From Opitutia bacterium (GTDB taxonomy: Bacteria; Verrucomicrobiota; Verrucomicrobiia; Opitutales; Opitutaceae): a DNA stretch of 50,967 nucleotides. This document shows, piece after piece, positions 34,716-42,555 of this stretch; positions within the stretch are counted from its first letter, which is position 1, and the number at the start of each line of letters is the position of its first letter. The notes beneath the pieces are model-generated. The model saw only the letters and a list, made by a program, of their open reading frames with translations. It had not been told where the DNA came from and searched no databases. The position numbers were made by a program, and so were the translations under genes. The stretch lies in NCBI GenBank assembly GCA_947472765.1, contig CANJCM010000028.1, positions 1 through 50,967 on the forward strand. The letters run 5' to 3'.

Positions 34716-34961
34716 ATGGACGGCGGCAGCGCCGACTTGGAGGACTTCATCACGGTCGTCCACGGACGGTAGAACATCGCCAACGAAGTGGATCACGCGC
34801 CGCGGGAACTGAGGCAAGACGTGGGAGTATCGGTGCGCGGCATGCTGGATTCGCCGTCATTTGAGGAAGCGCTGCCCGGCCACCTGCCGGGGGATCAAGC
34901 GAGCCAGCGCCGGCTACCAATGCTGCGCAGGAAATTGCGCGGCATCGCCGCACTCACCTAG
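34716..34961 (+). pseudogene. C-terminal remnant of a nucleotidyltransferase-like gene with an in-frame stop
   Basis: Read from 34716 the frame gives MDGGSADLEDFITVVHGR, a TAG stop, then NIANEVDHAPRELRQDVGV, SPSFEEALPGHLPGDQASQR and MLRRKLRGIAAL before a second stop. This is the ending typical of a family of nucleotidyltransferase-like proteins (DLEDxxxVVDGR near the start, LPGHLPxDxASQ near the end), as I recall it. The N-terminal domain is absent; the remnant starts five bases after the stop of the PQQ dehydrogenase gene, so a deletion has probably joined the two. The internal stop shows it is not translated as one chain. Confidence 0.6.
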
Positions 34962-35195
34962 ATCCGCGGAATCCGCGGCCGATAATTGCATCCCTCTGAG
35001 GATCGCTGACTGACGCGCGCGAAGAGTTTTCTGGGCCTCAAAACTCTCCGCTTCTTCCTCTGAGAACGGGGTCCCGCATGCACAACGGCATGCACTAACT
35101 GATGCGAAATTGACGCTTATTGAGACTCAACAGGCAATATCAGCCACCCGCGGGCAAAATTGACTTCACGCAAGCCGCTCAAAATCAGGGCCATG
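34962..35195. other. Gene-free stretch with small hairpins, left of the tRNA scar
   Basis: No convincing coding frame. It holds two hairpins: CCGCGG-AAT-CCGCGG (34964-34978) and AGAGTTTT/AAAACTCT with a 9-base loop (35023-35047), the latter a possible plus-strand transcription end. Confidence 0.45.
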
Positions 35196-35226
35196 AAAAA
35201 GCCGGCTGGAAGAGCTTCCAGCCGGC
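35196..35226 (-). terminator. Rho-independent terminator of the former tRNA gene
   Basis: On the minus strand a perfect 12-base stem (GCCGGCTGGAAG/CTTCCAGCCGGC, two-base loop) is followed by TTTTT. It lies 10 bases after the CCA end of the tRNA fragment, just where a tRNA terminator belongs. Confidence 0.85.
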
Positions 35227-35236
35227 AGTCTCAAAA

Positions 35237-35260
35237 TGGAGCGGGCGAAGAGACTCGAAC
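35237..35260 (-). other. 3' fragment of a tRNA gene (tRNA-Gly-like): attachment site scar
   Basis: On the minus strand the bases read GTTCGAGTCTC, TTCGCCCGC, TCCA. This is a T-loop (TTCGAGT), the 3' half of the T stem (CTCTT), a 7-base acceptor strand (CGCCCGC), discriminator T and encoded CCA. The 5' half of the T stem does not pair, and there is no anticodon or D arm upstream; the tRNA is cut just inside the T arm. The acceptor implies a 5' end GCGGGCG, and U73 with CCA suits tRNA-Gly. Such fragments are left where a tyrosine recombinase inserts an element into a tRNA 3' end. Confidence 0.75.
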
Positions 35261-35261
35261 T

Positions 35262-35667
35262 GATGGCCGTTCTTATGTAAGATTCTACATATATTTTTGT
35301 TACAAAACCGCATCGGGGTCCGATGTAGCAGGGCATGCACTGGCAGAGTCCGGGGCATTTTCCGCGCAGGAAATGCCGGATTCGGGATGATGATAAGTGC
35401 GCTTTCAGACCACTTCCACCAAGCGGCTGTTCTAGTTGCGCCGGGGCTCGTCCGCACGTGCGGAGGGAAGTGCTACGTTTGGCGCGGCCCTGCTGCTGTC
35501 CGGGATTATCCAGTCCCCCGTTCGTCACCGGTCCGGCCCGCCATCGACTGCTATTTGACCCGCGGCGGAAGGCCCAGGCAGGCCTCGGACTCAACGACGC
35601 CAAACGAACCAGGGTGCGGCCAAACGACATTTGACAAAGGTGCGCTTGCTCGAAGAGTCCGAATCTC
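35262..35667. other. Left end of island, no recognised gene
   Basis: About 400 bases without a coding frame I can support. A minus-strand frame (35166-35798) crosses the tRNA fragment and its terminator and is therefore not a gene. TATGTA-N6-TACATA (35274-35291) lies next to the scar and could be a recombinase or regulator site. Confidence 0.4.
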
Positions 35668-36051
35668 GTGCGTCGCCTGGTTCCATATCTCAGCATGCTT
35701 CTGCTGGCCCTCTGGTTGCCAGCGACCCAGCACTGCGCGATGGAAGCAATCGGGCTGATTACGCGGACCTGCGCCGCCGATTGTGCGACGGCGAACAAAA
35801 CCGATATCGACGGCTGCGGCTTACTGGAGAGCGGCGCCTACAAGCCTTCGGTCAATGTCGCCAAGCTCGTCGCACCGTTGCTGTTGGTCTGCTTGTGTTT
35901 TGAGTACGCGCCGCTTTTGCGTGTCGCGCCAACGGCTGATGAGATTTCCCCGTCCGAGGCGTTCGAACGGCCCCGAGATTGGGTTTCGGCTTGGAATTTC
36001 GTGCGACGGGCCGCTCCGCCCTCGCGCGCTCCGACGCCGGTTTTCGCCTGA
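35668..36051 (+). CDS. Small exported Cys-containing protein of metal-efflux cluster, unknown function
   Basis: A 127-residue protein starting at GTG 35668 (MRRLVPYLSMLLLALWLPAT, a signal peptide). The mature start is Cys-rich: ATQHCAMEAIGL, TCAADCATANKTDIDGCGL, then LESGAYKPS. A second hydrophobic stretch (VAKLVAPLLLVCLCFEYAPL) precedes a polar tail. The pattern recalls small proteins of unknown function encoded ahead of CzcCBA or Cus operons in Verrucomicrobia. It may bind metal through its cysteines in the periplasm. It lies 109 bases before czcC in the same direction and is probably in the same operon. Family recognition is tentative. Confidence 0.6.
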   Translation: MRRLVPYLSMLLLALWLPATQHCAMEAIGLITRTCAADCATANKTDIDGCGLLESGAYKPSVNVAKLVAPLLLVCLCFEYAPLLRVAPTADEISPSEAFERPRDWVSAWNFVRRAAPPSRAPTPVFA

Positions 36052-36160
36052 TTAGTCCCTGCGCGGACTGATCGGCCTTTCTTCTGCGCTGCGCCTGCGC
36101 GCGCTGCGTTTCCGGGCGTATTGCGCCCGTGTGTTCCCTGCCTGCGTCCCATCATTTCCC

Positions 36161-37459
36161 ATGAAGAAGACTTTTTCCATTTCCACCTTTCGCCCGCTCT
36201 GCGGGCTTATCCTGCTGGCTCCGCACCTGCGCGCACAAGATACCGCGCCCACGGAATCGACCCCCGTCTCGCTTGCGGCCATCGTGAGCGGGGTCGTCGC
36301 TCAGAATCCTGAGCTGAAATACTACGAGGCGGAAATCGCCGCCGCCAAGGCTGGTGTCCGCTCCTCCACCACGCTGAGCAATCCGGAACTCAACCTCGAT
36401 CTCGGCCGCCGCCGCGTGCGCGACGTGTCCGGCGCACTGGCGGGCGAAGGCGCTTCCTGGGGCGTGTCCGTCACCCAGACATTCGAATGGCCCGGCCGGC
36501 TCGCTCTCCGCAAAGCCGTCGCCAACCGCCAGGTCGAACTCGCCGAGCTGGGGCTTGCCCGATTCAAGGCCGCGCTCGAGTCCCGCGCCCGCGTGCTCGC
36601 ATTCGGCCTCTACGCCTCCGCCGAAAAGGGCGAGGCCGCCCGTGAAGTCGCGGATCGATTCTCCGCCTTGAAGGAAACGTTCCTGGCCCGCGATCCGGCG
36701 GGCGTGACGCCGCTGCTCGAAACGCGGGTGATTGAAGCCACGGAACTGGCGCTCCAGCGGCAGGCGACCGAATCAACGCTCGCGATGCAAACCGCGCTGG
36801 TGGAACTGAACCAACTGCGAGGCGTCGCCCCGGCGAGCCCGCTCAAGGCCTCTTCGTCCAACTTGGTCTTCAATGCCGCGCCGTCGTTGGCAGCGCTGCT
36901 CTCGGCGGCGCGGGAAAACAATTTCGATTTCCGTGCCAAGAAAGTGGAGTTGGAGCAACAGGGCTTCACGGTGGAGCTCGCCCAAAACGAGCGTTACCCG
37001 ACATTCAGCGTGAGCCCGTATTTTTCGCAGGCGAAAGCGGGCGACAAGGAAACCAACTACGGCGTGGGGCTCTCGATTCCTCTCCCGTTGAACGCGCGCA
37101 ACCGTGCGGGACTCGATGTGGCCAAAGCCCGTCAGCGCCAGGCCGAGGTCGCTGTGCTCATCGCCCAGCGGGATCTTGAGCGCGATGTCATCGGCACCGC
37201 GCAGGCGTTCTCCGCCAAGGTGACCGAGTCGCAACGCTGGTCGCCCGAGTCGGTGCAGAAATTCCGCGAAGCGGCGGAACTCGCAGATCGCCACTACCGT
37301 TTGGGCGCGGTGCCGGTCGCGACCTACGTTGAACTCCAGAAAGCCTACCTGGAGGCCGTCGAAGCGCTGCTCGATACGAAACGCGAGGCCCTCGAAGCGG
37401 GGCTCAAACTCCAGCAACTCACGGGGCTCGACTTCAAGCCCGTGGAGATCGCGCCATGA
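36161..37459 (+). CDS. czcC: CzcC-like outer-membrane efflux protein (TolC family)
   Basis: A 432-residue protein from the ATG at 36161, which opens a signal peptide (MKKTFSISTFRPLCGLILLA); a GTG ten codons earlier is less likely. It has the two coiled-coil halves of the TolC/OEP family: EAEIAAAKAGVRSSTTLSNP with ELNLDLG and SVTQTFEWPGRLALRKAVAN in the first, and NERYPTFSVSPYFSQAKAGD, VGLSIPLPLNARNRAGLDVA, YRLGAVPVATYVELQKAYLE in the second. It forms the outer-membrane channel of a tripartite metal pump. Its TGA overlaps the ATG of czcB. Confidence 0.92.
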   Translation: MKKTFSISTFRPLCGLILLAPHLRAQDTAPTESTPVSLAAIVSGVVAQNPELKYYEAEIAAAKAGVRSSTTLSNPELNLDLGRRRVRDVSGALAGEGASWGVSVTQTFEWPGRLALRKAVANRQVELAELGLARFKAALESRARVLAFGLYASAEKGEAAREVADRFSALKETFLARDPAGVTPLLETRVIEATELALQRQATESTLAMQTALVELNQLRGVAPASPLKASSSNLVFNAAPSLAALLSAARENNFDFRAKKVELEQQGFTVELAQNERYPTFSVSPYFSQAKAGDKETNYGVGLSIPLPLNARNRAGLDVAKARQRQAEVAVLIAQRDLERDVIGTAQAFSAKVTESQRWSPESVQKFREAAELADRHYRLGAVPVATYVELQKAYLEAVEALLDTKREALEAGLKLQQLTGLDFKPVEIAP

Positions 37460-38157
37460 AGACCGTCCATCACTGGCTTGCCGTTCTCTGCGCCAGCGGT
37501 GCGCTGCTGCTCAGTGGCTGCGGCAAATCCGCGGACGAAGCAGGCGCCGCCAAATCGGAACAGGAAGAGGGCGGAGCCGAGGGCGTCGCGTTCAAGGAAG
37601 GACGAGGACTCAAGTTCACGCCGGAGATCATCAAGGCGCTGGAACTCAAGGCGAGTGAAGCGGAAGATCGTCCCATTGCGGGCGAGGTCCACCTCATGGC
37701 GCAGGTTTTCAAAACCGCACCGGAAGTGCTCGCCTCGGTCAGTCTCACACCTGCCGAAGCCGCGTTGCTCCAGACGCAGACCTTCACCGGCGCGAAACTG
37801 GTCCGCGTAGATCGTGGGGGCGAATCGGCGAACGGCCGCGTCGATGCGGTGTTCGCGCTCGATCGCACGCCCCCGCGCGTCGTCGGCGACTTCGTTTCGC
37901 TGGCGCTCAATGCCGCTCCCCGCACGGTGCTGACCGTGCCCCGCTCCGCGCTGCTCGACGGCGCGACCGGGCTTTTCGTTTACGTCGTAAACGGCGAGTT
38001 CTACCTGCGCACCCCCGTCAAGGTGGGCGCGCGCTCCGCCGATTTTATTGAAATCACCGACGGGCTCTATGCCGGCGACAGCGTCGTCGCCACGCCCGTC
38101 GAGCAACTCTGGCTGGCCGAACTGCGCCTCACCAAGGGCGGCGGACACAGCCACTAA
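37456..38157 (+). CDS. czcB: CzcB-like periplasmic adaptor, short lipoprotein form
   Basis: A 233-residue lipoprotein (LLLSGCGK lipobox), much shorter than the usual 350-400 residues of CzcB. The part present (LKFTPEIIKALELKASEAED, LASVSLTPAEAALLQTQTFT, FVSLALNAAPRTVLTVPRSA, GLFVYVVNGEFYLRTPVKVG, FIEITDGLYAGDSVV) covers beta-barrel and membrane-proximal domains. The helical hairpin and the paired lipoyl halves that should bridge to the outer-membrane channel are not evident. The C-terminus is His-rich (GGGHSH). It overlaps czcC and precedes czcA by 23 bases. It should link pump to channel, in an abbreviated way. Confidence 0.85.
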   Translation: MKTVHHWLAVLCASGALLLSGCGKSADEAGAAKSEQEEGGAEGVAFKEGRGLKFTPEIIKALELKASEAEDRPIAGEVHLMAQVFKTAPEVLASVSLTPAEAALLQTQTFTGAKLVRVDRGGESANGRVDAVFALDRTPPRVVGDFVSLALNAAPRTVLTVPRSALLDGATGLFVYVVNGEFYLRTPVKVGARSADFIEITDGLYAGDSVVATPVEQLWLAELRLTKGGGHSH

Positions 38158-38180
38158 GGACACCCGCTTCAGATTCCAAC

Positions 38181-41100
38181 ATGATCGACAAAATTTTAGA
38201 GTTCGCCCTGCGCCAGCGCGTTTTCGTGCTCCTCGCCGTGGTGGCACTCATCGCCGTTGGCGCGTGGTCGGCATCCCGCCTCCCCATCGATGCCGTGCCC
38301 GACATCACCAACGTGCAGGTGCAAATCAACACCTCCGTTCCCGCTCTCGCGCCTGAGGAAATCGAAAAGCTCATCACCTATCCCATCGAGGTGGAGATGG
38401 GCGGCATCGAAAAGCTCCTCGAAGTGCGCTCGCTCTCGAAATTCGGCCTGTCGCAGGTTTCCCTCATTTTCGCGGAGGGCACCGATATTTACCGCGCGCG
38501 CCAGCTCACCGCTGAGCGCCTGCAAGCGGTCCTCGACGAACTGCCCCCAGGAGTGACGCCCAAGCTCGCGCCCATCACGACGGGCCTCGGTGAAATCTAC
38601 CACTACACGGTTCACTACAAAAAAGATTTCAAAGATGCGCCCGCCGATCCCATCGAGCGCCTGCGTCAGCTCAAGCTGGTGCAGGACTACGTGGTGAAGC
38701 CCGCGCTGCGCACCGTGCCCGGCGTAACCGAAGTCAACACGTCCGGCGGTTACGACAAACAAATCGTGATCACGCCTGACCCGGCGAAACTCGCCAGCAT
38801 CGGCCTGACGATTTCGGAACTGGCCGATGTCCTCGCCGAGAACACCGCCAATGCTGGTGGCTCCGTGGTCGAAAAGGGCGGTGAAAGCGTAACCGTGCGT
38901 TCCGTGGGCCGAGTCCAGAGCGCGGATGAGATTGCCGCGCTGCCCCTCAAATACACCGGCCGCGCATCCGCCCTCACCGTGGGAGAGGTCGCCACAGTCG
39001 GCATCGGCTCCAGCGTCCGCACCGGCTCGGCGACGCACGATGGCGCGGAGGCCGTGCTCGGCTCCGCGCTGATGCTGCTCGGCGAGAACAGCCGCTTGGT
39101 GTCGCAGCGCGTCCACACGAAGATCGGCGAACTGCGCACAAAGCTCCCGCCGGGTGTGGTGATTGAGACGGTCTACAACCGCACCGACCTCGTGGACGCG
39201 ACGATCCATACCGTTGAAAAAAATCTCTTCGAGGGCGCCGTGCTGGTGATCGTCATCCTCATCGGCCTCCTCGGTAACTGGCGGGCAGCGCTGATTGTCG
39301 CCTGCGCGATCCCGCTCTCGATGCTCTTCGCGCTGACCGGCATGGTCCGCTACGGCGTGTCGGGCAATCTCATGAGCCTCGGCGCGGTGGACTTTGGTCT
39401 CATCGTGGATGGAGCCGTGGTGATGGCGGAAAATATCGTCCGCCTCCTGGCGTACCGCCAGCACCAGCTCGGCCGCTTGCTGACGCGCGAGGAGCGGATG
39501 AACACCATCCTCACGGCCTGCAAACAGGTCGGCACGCCGACCGTGTTCGGCGTGGCAATCATCACCATCGTTTATCTGCCGCTGCTCACGCTCACGGGCG
39601 TCGAGGGCAAGATGTTCGTGCCGATGGCGCTCACCGTCATCTTCGCGCTGATCGGTGCGCTGATCCTCGCCCTCACCGTCATCCCTGTTCTCTGCACCTT
39701 CTTCATGACGAAAAAGGTGAGCGAAGAGGACAACTGGCTCATCCGCCTCGCCAAGAATATCTACACCCCCGTGCTGCACTTCGGGCTCCGCTACCGGTGG
39801 GTCGTCACCGCGTTCGCCGCCGGGGTGTTTGCACTCTCGGTGTTCGTCTTCAACCGGCTCGGCGCCGAGTTCATCCCGCAGCTCGATGAGGGCTCGCTGG
39901 CCCTCCAGATGGTCCGCACCACCAGCATCGGCCTCAAGCCGTCGATGGACATGCAGACCGCGGCCGAAAAGCTGCTTTTGGAGAAATTCCCCGAGGTCAC
40001 CCATACCTTCGCCCGCGTCGGCACCTCGGAAGTCGCGACCGACCCGATGGGCGTGAACGTGGGTGATTCCTACGTCCTGCTCAAACCCTACCCGGAGTGG
40101 CGCAAGGTCGATGGCCGCGTCATTACGAAGGATGAACTCACCGACCTCATGGCGAAGGAGCTGGCGGTGCATTTTCCCGGTCAGGCCTACTTGTTCTCGC
40201 AGCCCATCGAATTGCGTTTCAACGAACTTCTCTCCGGCAGCCGCGCCGACATCGCCATCAAGGTTTACGGCGACGACTACGATTTGCTCGAAAAGCTCGC
40301 CTCCGAGGCGCGGGAGATCGTGGAAAAGATTCCGGGCGCAGCCGACGTGGAATTCGACGCCGCAGGGAAAGCCCCGGTTTTCCAAGTCGTGATGAACCGC
40401 CCGGCGATGAAGAAATACAATGTGCACGCGGAAGAGGTGAACAAGGTGGTCGCCACCGTGTTCGCTGGTCGCGAGGCGGGCGTGATCGTCGACGGCAACC
40501 GCCGTTATCCCATCGTTACGCGACTGAGCGACGCGGCCCGCGCCGATTTCGCGAGCATCGGCAATCTGCCGGTTCGCACGGCGGACGGTGGCCTCATCAC
40601 GCTGGAGCAGGTTGCCACGCTCGGCACCACCGAGAGCGTCAACACGATCAGCCGCGAAGCGTTTCAGCGCCGCATGGCGATCATGGTCAATCTGCGTGGG
40701 CGCGACGTGCAGAGCTTCGTGGAAGAGGCGCAGCAAAAGATCAGCGCGGAAGTGAAACTGCCGGACGGCTACTTTATCGAATACGGCGGGGCCTTCAAAA
40801 ACCTGAAGGAAGCCCAGGCCCGCTTGCTCATCGTGGTGCCAACCGCGCTGGCGATGATCTTCCTGCTCATCTTCATGGCGTTTGGCAGCGTGCGTCAGGC
40901 GCTCATCGTCTACACGGGAATTCCGCTCGCGGTGACGGGTGGCGTGTTCGCTCTCTGGGCGCGCGGCATCCCTTTCAGCATTTCGGCAGGCGTGGGCTTC
41001 ATCGCTCTTTCCGGCGTGGCCGTGCTCAACGGTGTCATGATGATCTCCTTCTTCAACCAACTGCGGGAGGAAGGAAGAGCGGTGCGCGATGCCGTGGTCG

Positions 41101-41327
41101 AAGGTGCGCTCACGCGCCTGCGTCCCGTGCTGATGACCGCCTTGGTGGCCGCACTGGGCTTCGTGCCGATGGCCATTGCGACCGGCCCTGGCGCGGAGGT
41201 GCAGCGACCCATTGCGACGGTCGTGATCGGCGGCATTATCAGTGCGACCTTTCTCACGCTCGTGCTGCTGCCTGCGCTCTACGACACATTCGAGAAAAAT
41301 CGTCCGCTAACGAAAGGGGCATCATGA
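38181..41327 (+). CDS. czcA: CzcA-type heavy-metal RND efflux pump
   Basis: A 1048-residue inner-membrane proton antiporter, full length for the family. The start MIDKILEFALRQRVFVLLAV and SRLPIDAVPDITNVQVQINT are diagnostic. Twelve membrane segments and two large periplasmic loops are visible. The TM4 motif is DFGLIVDGAVVMAEN at about 404-418, with both Asp residues and the Glu of the divalent-cation (Co/Zn/Cd or Ni/Co) type rather than the Ala/Met form of Cu/Ag pumps. VYLPLLTLTGVEGKMFVPMA and LSGVAVLNGVMMISFFNQLR are further landmarks. Divalent export is therefore expected, not copper. The stop overlaps the next gene (ATGA). Confidence 0.95.
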   Translation: MIDKILEFALRQRVFVLLAVVALIAVGAWSASRLPIDAVPDITNVQVQINTSVPALAPEEIEKLITYPIEVEMGGIEKLLEVRSLSKFGLSQVSLIFAEGTDIYRARQLTAERLQAVLDELPPGVTPKLAPITTGLGEIYHYTVHYKKDFKDAPADPIERLRQLKLVQDYVVKPALRTVPGVTEVNTSGGYDKQIVITPDPAKLASIGLTISELADVLAENTANAGGSVVEKGGESVTVRSVGRVQSADEIAALPLKYTGRASALTVGEVATVGIGSSVRTGSATHDGAEAVLGSALMLLGENSRLVSQRVHTKIGELRTKLPPGVVIETVYNRTDLVDATIHTVEKNLFEGAVLVIVILIGLLGNWRAALIVACAIPLSMLFALTGMVRYGVSGNLMSLGAVDFGLIVDGAVVMAENIVRLLAYRQHQLGRLLTREERMNTILTACKQVGTPTVFGVAIITIVYLPLLTLTGVEGKMFVPMALTVIFALIGALILALTVIPVLCTFFMTKKVSEEDNWLIRLAKNIYTPVLHFGLRYRWVVTAFAAGVFALSVFVFNRLGAEFIPQLDEGSLALQMVRTTSIGLKPSMDMQTAAEKLLLEKFPEVTHTFARVGTSEVATDPMGVNVGDSYVLLKPYPEWRKVDGRVITKDELTDLMAKELAVHFPGQAYLFSQPIELRFNELLSGSRADIAIKVYGDDYDLLEKLASEAREIVEKIPGAADVEFDAAGKAPVFQVVMNRPAMKKYNVHAEEVNKVVATVFAGREAGVIVDGNRRYPIVTRLSDAARADFASIGNLPVRTADGGLITLEQVATLGTTESVNTISREAFQRRMAIMVNLRGRDVQSFVEEAQQKISAEVKLPDGYFIEYGGAFKNLKEAQARLLIVVPTALAMIFLLIFMAFGSVRQALIVYTGIPLAVTGGVFALWARGIPFSISAGVGFIALSGVAVLNGVMMISFFNQLREEGRAVRDAVVEGALTRLRPVLMTALVAALGFVPMAIATGPGAEVQRPIATVVIGGIISATFLTLVLLPALYDTFEKNRPLTKGAS

Positions 41328-41743
41328 GACGGGCCCTGTTTCTCCTGCCCGGGATGGCGCTGCTTTCGGGATGTGTCTTCTTCATGCGCACGCCGGCTGA
41401 TCTGGCTGCTATCACGCACGGGCACTCCGACTCGTCGAAGGTCAAAATTCGGAATTTCGAACTCGTCCGTTATGAGGGGCGGATTCTGCTCGTTGGTAAG
41501 GTCGGTCGGCAATTCTTCGATGCGGACACGAGCAATACGCATCTCGACGTGTCGCTCTACGCCGCAGACGGCTCGGTATTGCGATCACTCGTAACGGATT
41601 TCAATCCCCGTCAAATCTCTCGCGCTTACCGTACGCCCGCTAGCTCCGGCTACCAGGTCGCGCTCGATCCACTCCCGCCGGGTCTCGCCCGTGTCGACGT
41701 GCGCGCCCATGACGGCGCTCACCCCGCTTCCCCCCTTCCGTAA
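41324..41743 (+). CDS. Small lipoprotein of metal-efflux operon, unknown function
   Basis: A 139-residue lipoprotein with the lipobox LLSGC (MRRALFLLPGMALLSGCVFF). The mature part includes DLAAITHGHSD, VKIRNFELVRYEGRILLVGK and HLDVSLYAADGSVLRSLVTD and looks like a small beta-sandwich. The HGH triplet could bind metal. It overlaps czcA by four bases, so it is made with the pump. I do not recognise a named family. Confidence 0.75.
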   Translation: MRRALFLLPGMALLSGCVFFMRTPADLAAITHGHSDSSKVKIRNFELVRYEGRILLVGKVGRQFFDADTSNTHLDVSLYAADGSVLRSLVTDFNPRQISRAYRTPASSGYQVALDPLPPGLARVDVRAHDGAHPASPLP

Positions 41744-41767
41744 TTCCACTCCCATAATCTCACTCCC

Positions 41768-42226
41768 ATGAAACTGCTCAAGATCGCCTCCCTTCTGTCC
41801 GCACTGACCCTTGCGGTCGGCGCGTTGTCCGCCAAACCCATCGCCGGCCCCAAGGGTGGACGAGTTGTCACCACCGAAGCGCCCCACGTGGAATTCTTCG
41901 TTGAGAAGGACCGCACCGTCGCTGTCACCTTCTACGACGCCGCTTTGAAGCCGGTCGCGCCCGGGGCCCAAATGGTCACGGTCATCGCCGAAGCCAGGTC
42001 AGGCAAAGCCCAGTTTGCGCTGGAAAAGCTCGCCACGGGCTTTGCCTCCAAACAACCGCTCCCCGCGGGCGACGAATACACGGTGGTACTTCAGGTGCGC
42101 GACGCGGCGGGAGCGAAGCCCAAGAACTACCGCATCCTCTTCCACGACGAAATCTGCAAGGAGTGCAAGCGGGCTGAATACGCCTGCATCTGCGACGATG
42201 CCGGTCACGAAGAGCATAAAAAGTAA
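41768..42226 (+). CDS. Exported protein with C-terminal Cys/His metal-binding tail
   Basis: A 152-residue protein with a signal peptide (MKLLKIASLLSALTLAVGAL). The core (PIAGPKGGRVVTTEAPHVEF, VAVTFYDAALKPVAPGAQMV, PLPAGDEYTVVLQVRD) resembles the beta-sandwich metal chaperone-like proteins often encoded with efflux pumps. The tail EICKECKRAEYACICDDAGH plus EEHKK has four Cys and two His in about 25 residues and should bind a soft or borderline metal. It lies 24 bases after the lipoprotein gene, in the same operon. Role as periplasmic chaperone or sensor is inference. Confidence 0.75.
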   Translation: MKLLKIASLLSALTLAVGALSAKPIAGPKGGRVVTTEAPHVEFFVEKDRTVAVTFYDAALKPVAPGAQMVTVIAEARSGKAQFALEKLATGFASKQPLPAGDEYTVVLQVRDAAGAKPKNYRILFHDEICKECKRAEYACICDDAGHEEHKK

Positions 42227-42234
42227 GCGCGCCT

Positions 42235-42525
42235 GTGCGAGTTGCCGACCCGGGCCAACGCCCACCCCACGTGAAAAAAGTCCCTTCTAAAGGCGAACGG
42301 TCCCGCCATCGGGAAGACGAGGATACCCTTATCTTGATTGGCGGGGCGGTCGTTGGCCTGGCGGGCGGTTTGATCCTCGGTGTGCTCAAGCATCGCACGA
42401 TGCTTTCTATGCAGGCGGGTGGAGTGGCCGGTATCGGCTTGGGCGGGCTCGGGTGTCTTCTCCGGACCGTTTGGCGAAAGTGGCGGACTGGCGGTGGCCG
42501 GCAGCGAAATCCAGCCAGTCACTAA
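42235..42525 (+). CDS. Possible small membrane protein
   Basis: A 96-codon frame from GTG 42235, eight bases after the previous stop. A basic N-terminus (HVKKVPSKGERSRHREDEDT) is followed by two hydrophobic Gly-rich segments (LILIGGAVVGLAGGLILGVL and AGGVAGIGLGGLGCLL) and a basic tail. The spacing and the hydrophobic pattern favour a real gene between its neighbours; there is no strong ribosome site and no family I recognise. Confidence 0.5.
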   Translation: MRVADPGQRPPHVKKVPSKGERSRHREDEDTLILIGGAVVGLAGGLILGVLKHRTMLSMQAGGVAGIGLGGLGCLLRTVWRKWRTGGGRQRNPASH

Positions 42526-42555
42526 CAACAGTTCGGCTTGTCCTAACCCTATCTC

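Noticed and set aside
35166-35798. Minus-strand frame of 210 codons as an integrase at the island end
   Set aside because: It crosses the tRNA fragment and its terminator and has none of the tyrosine recombinase residues (R, HxxR, Y) in a usable order.
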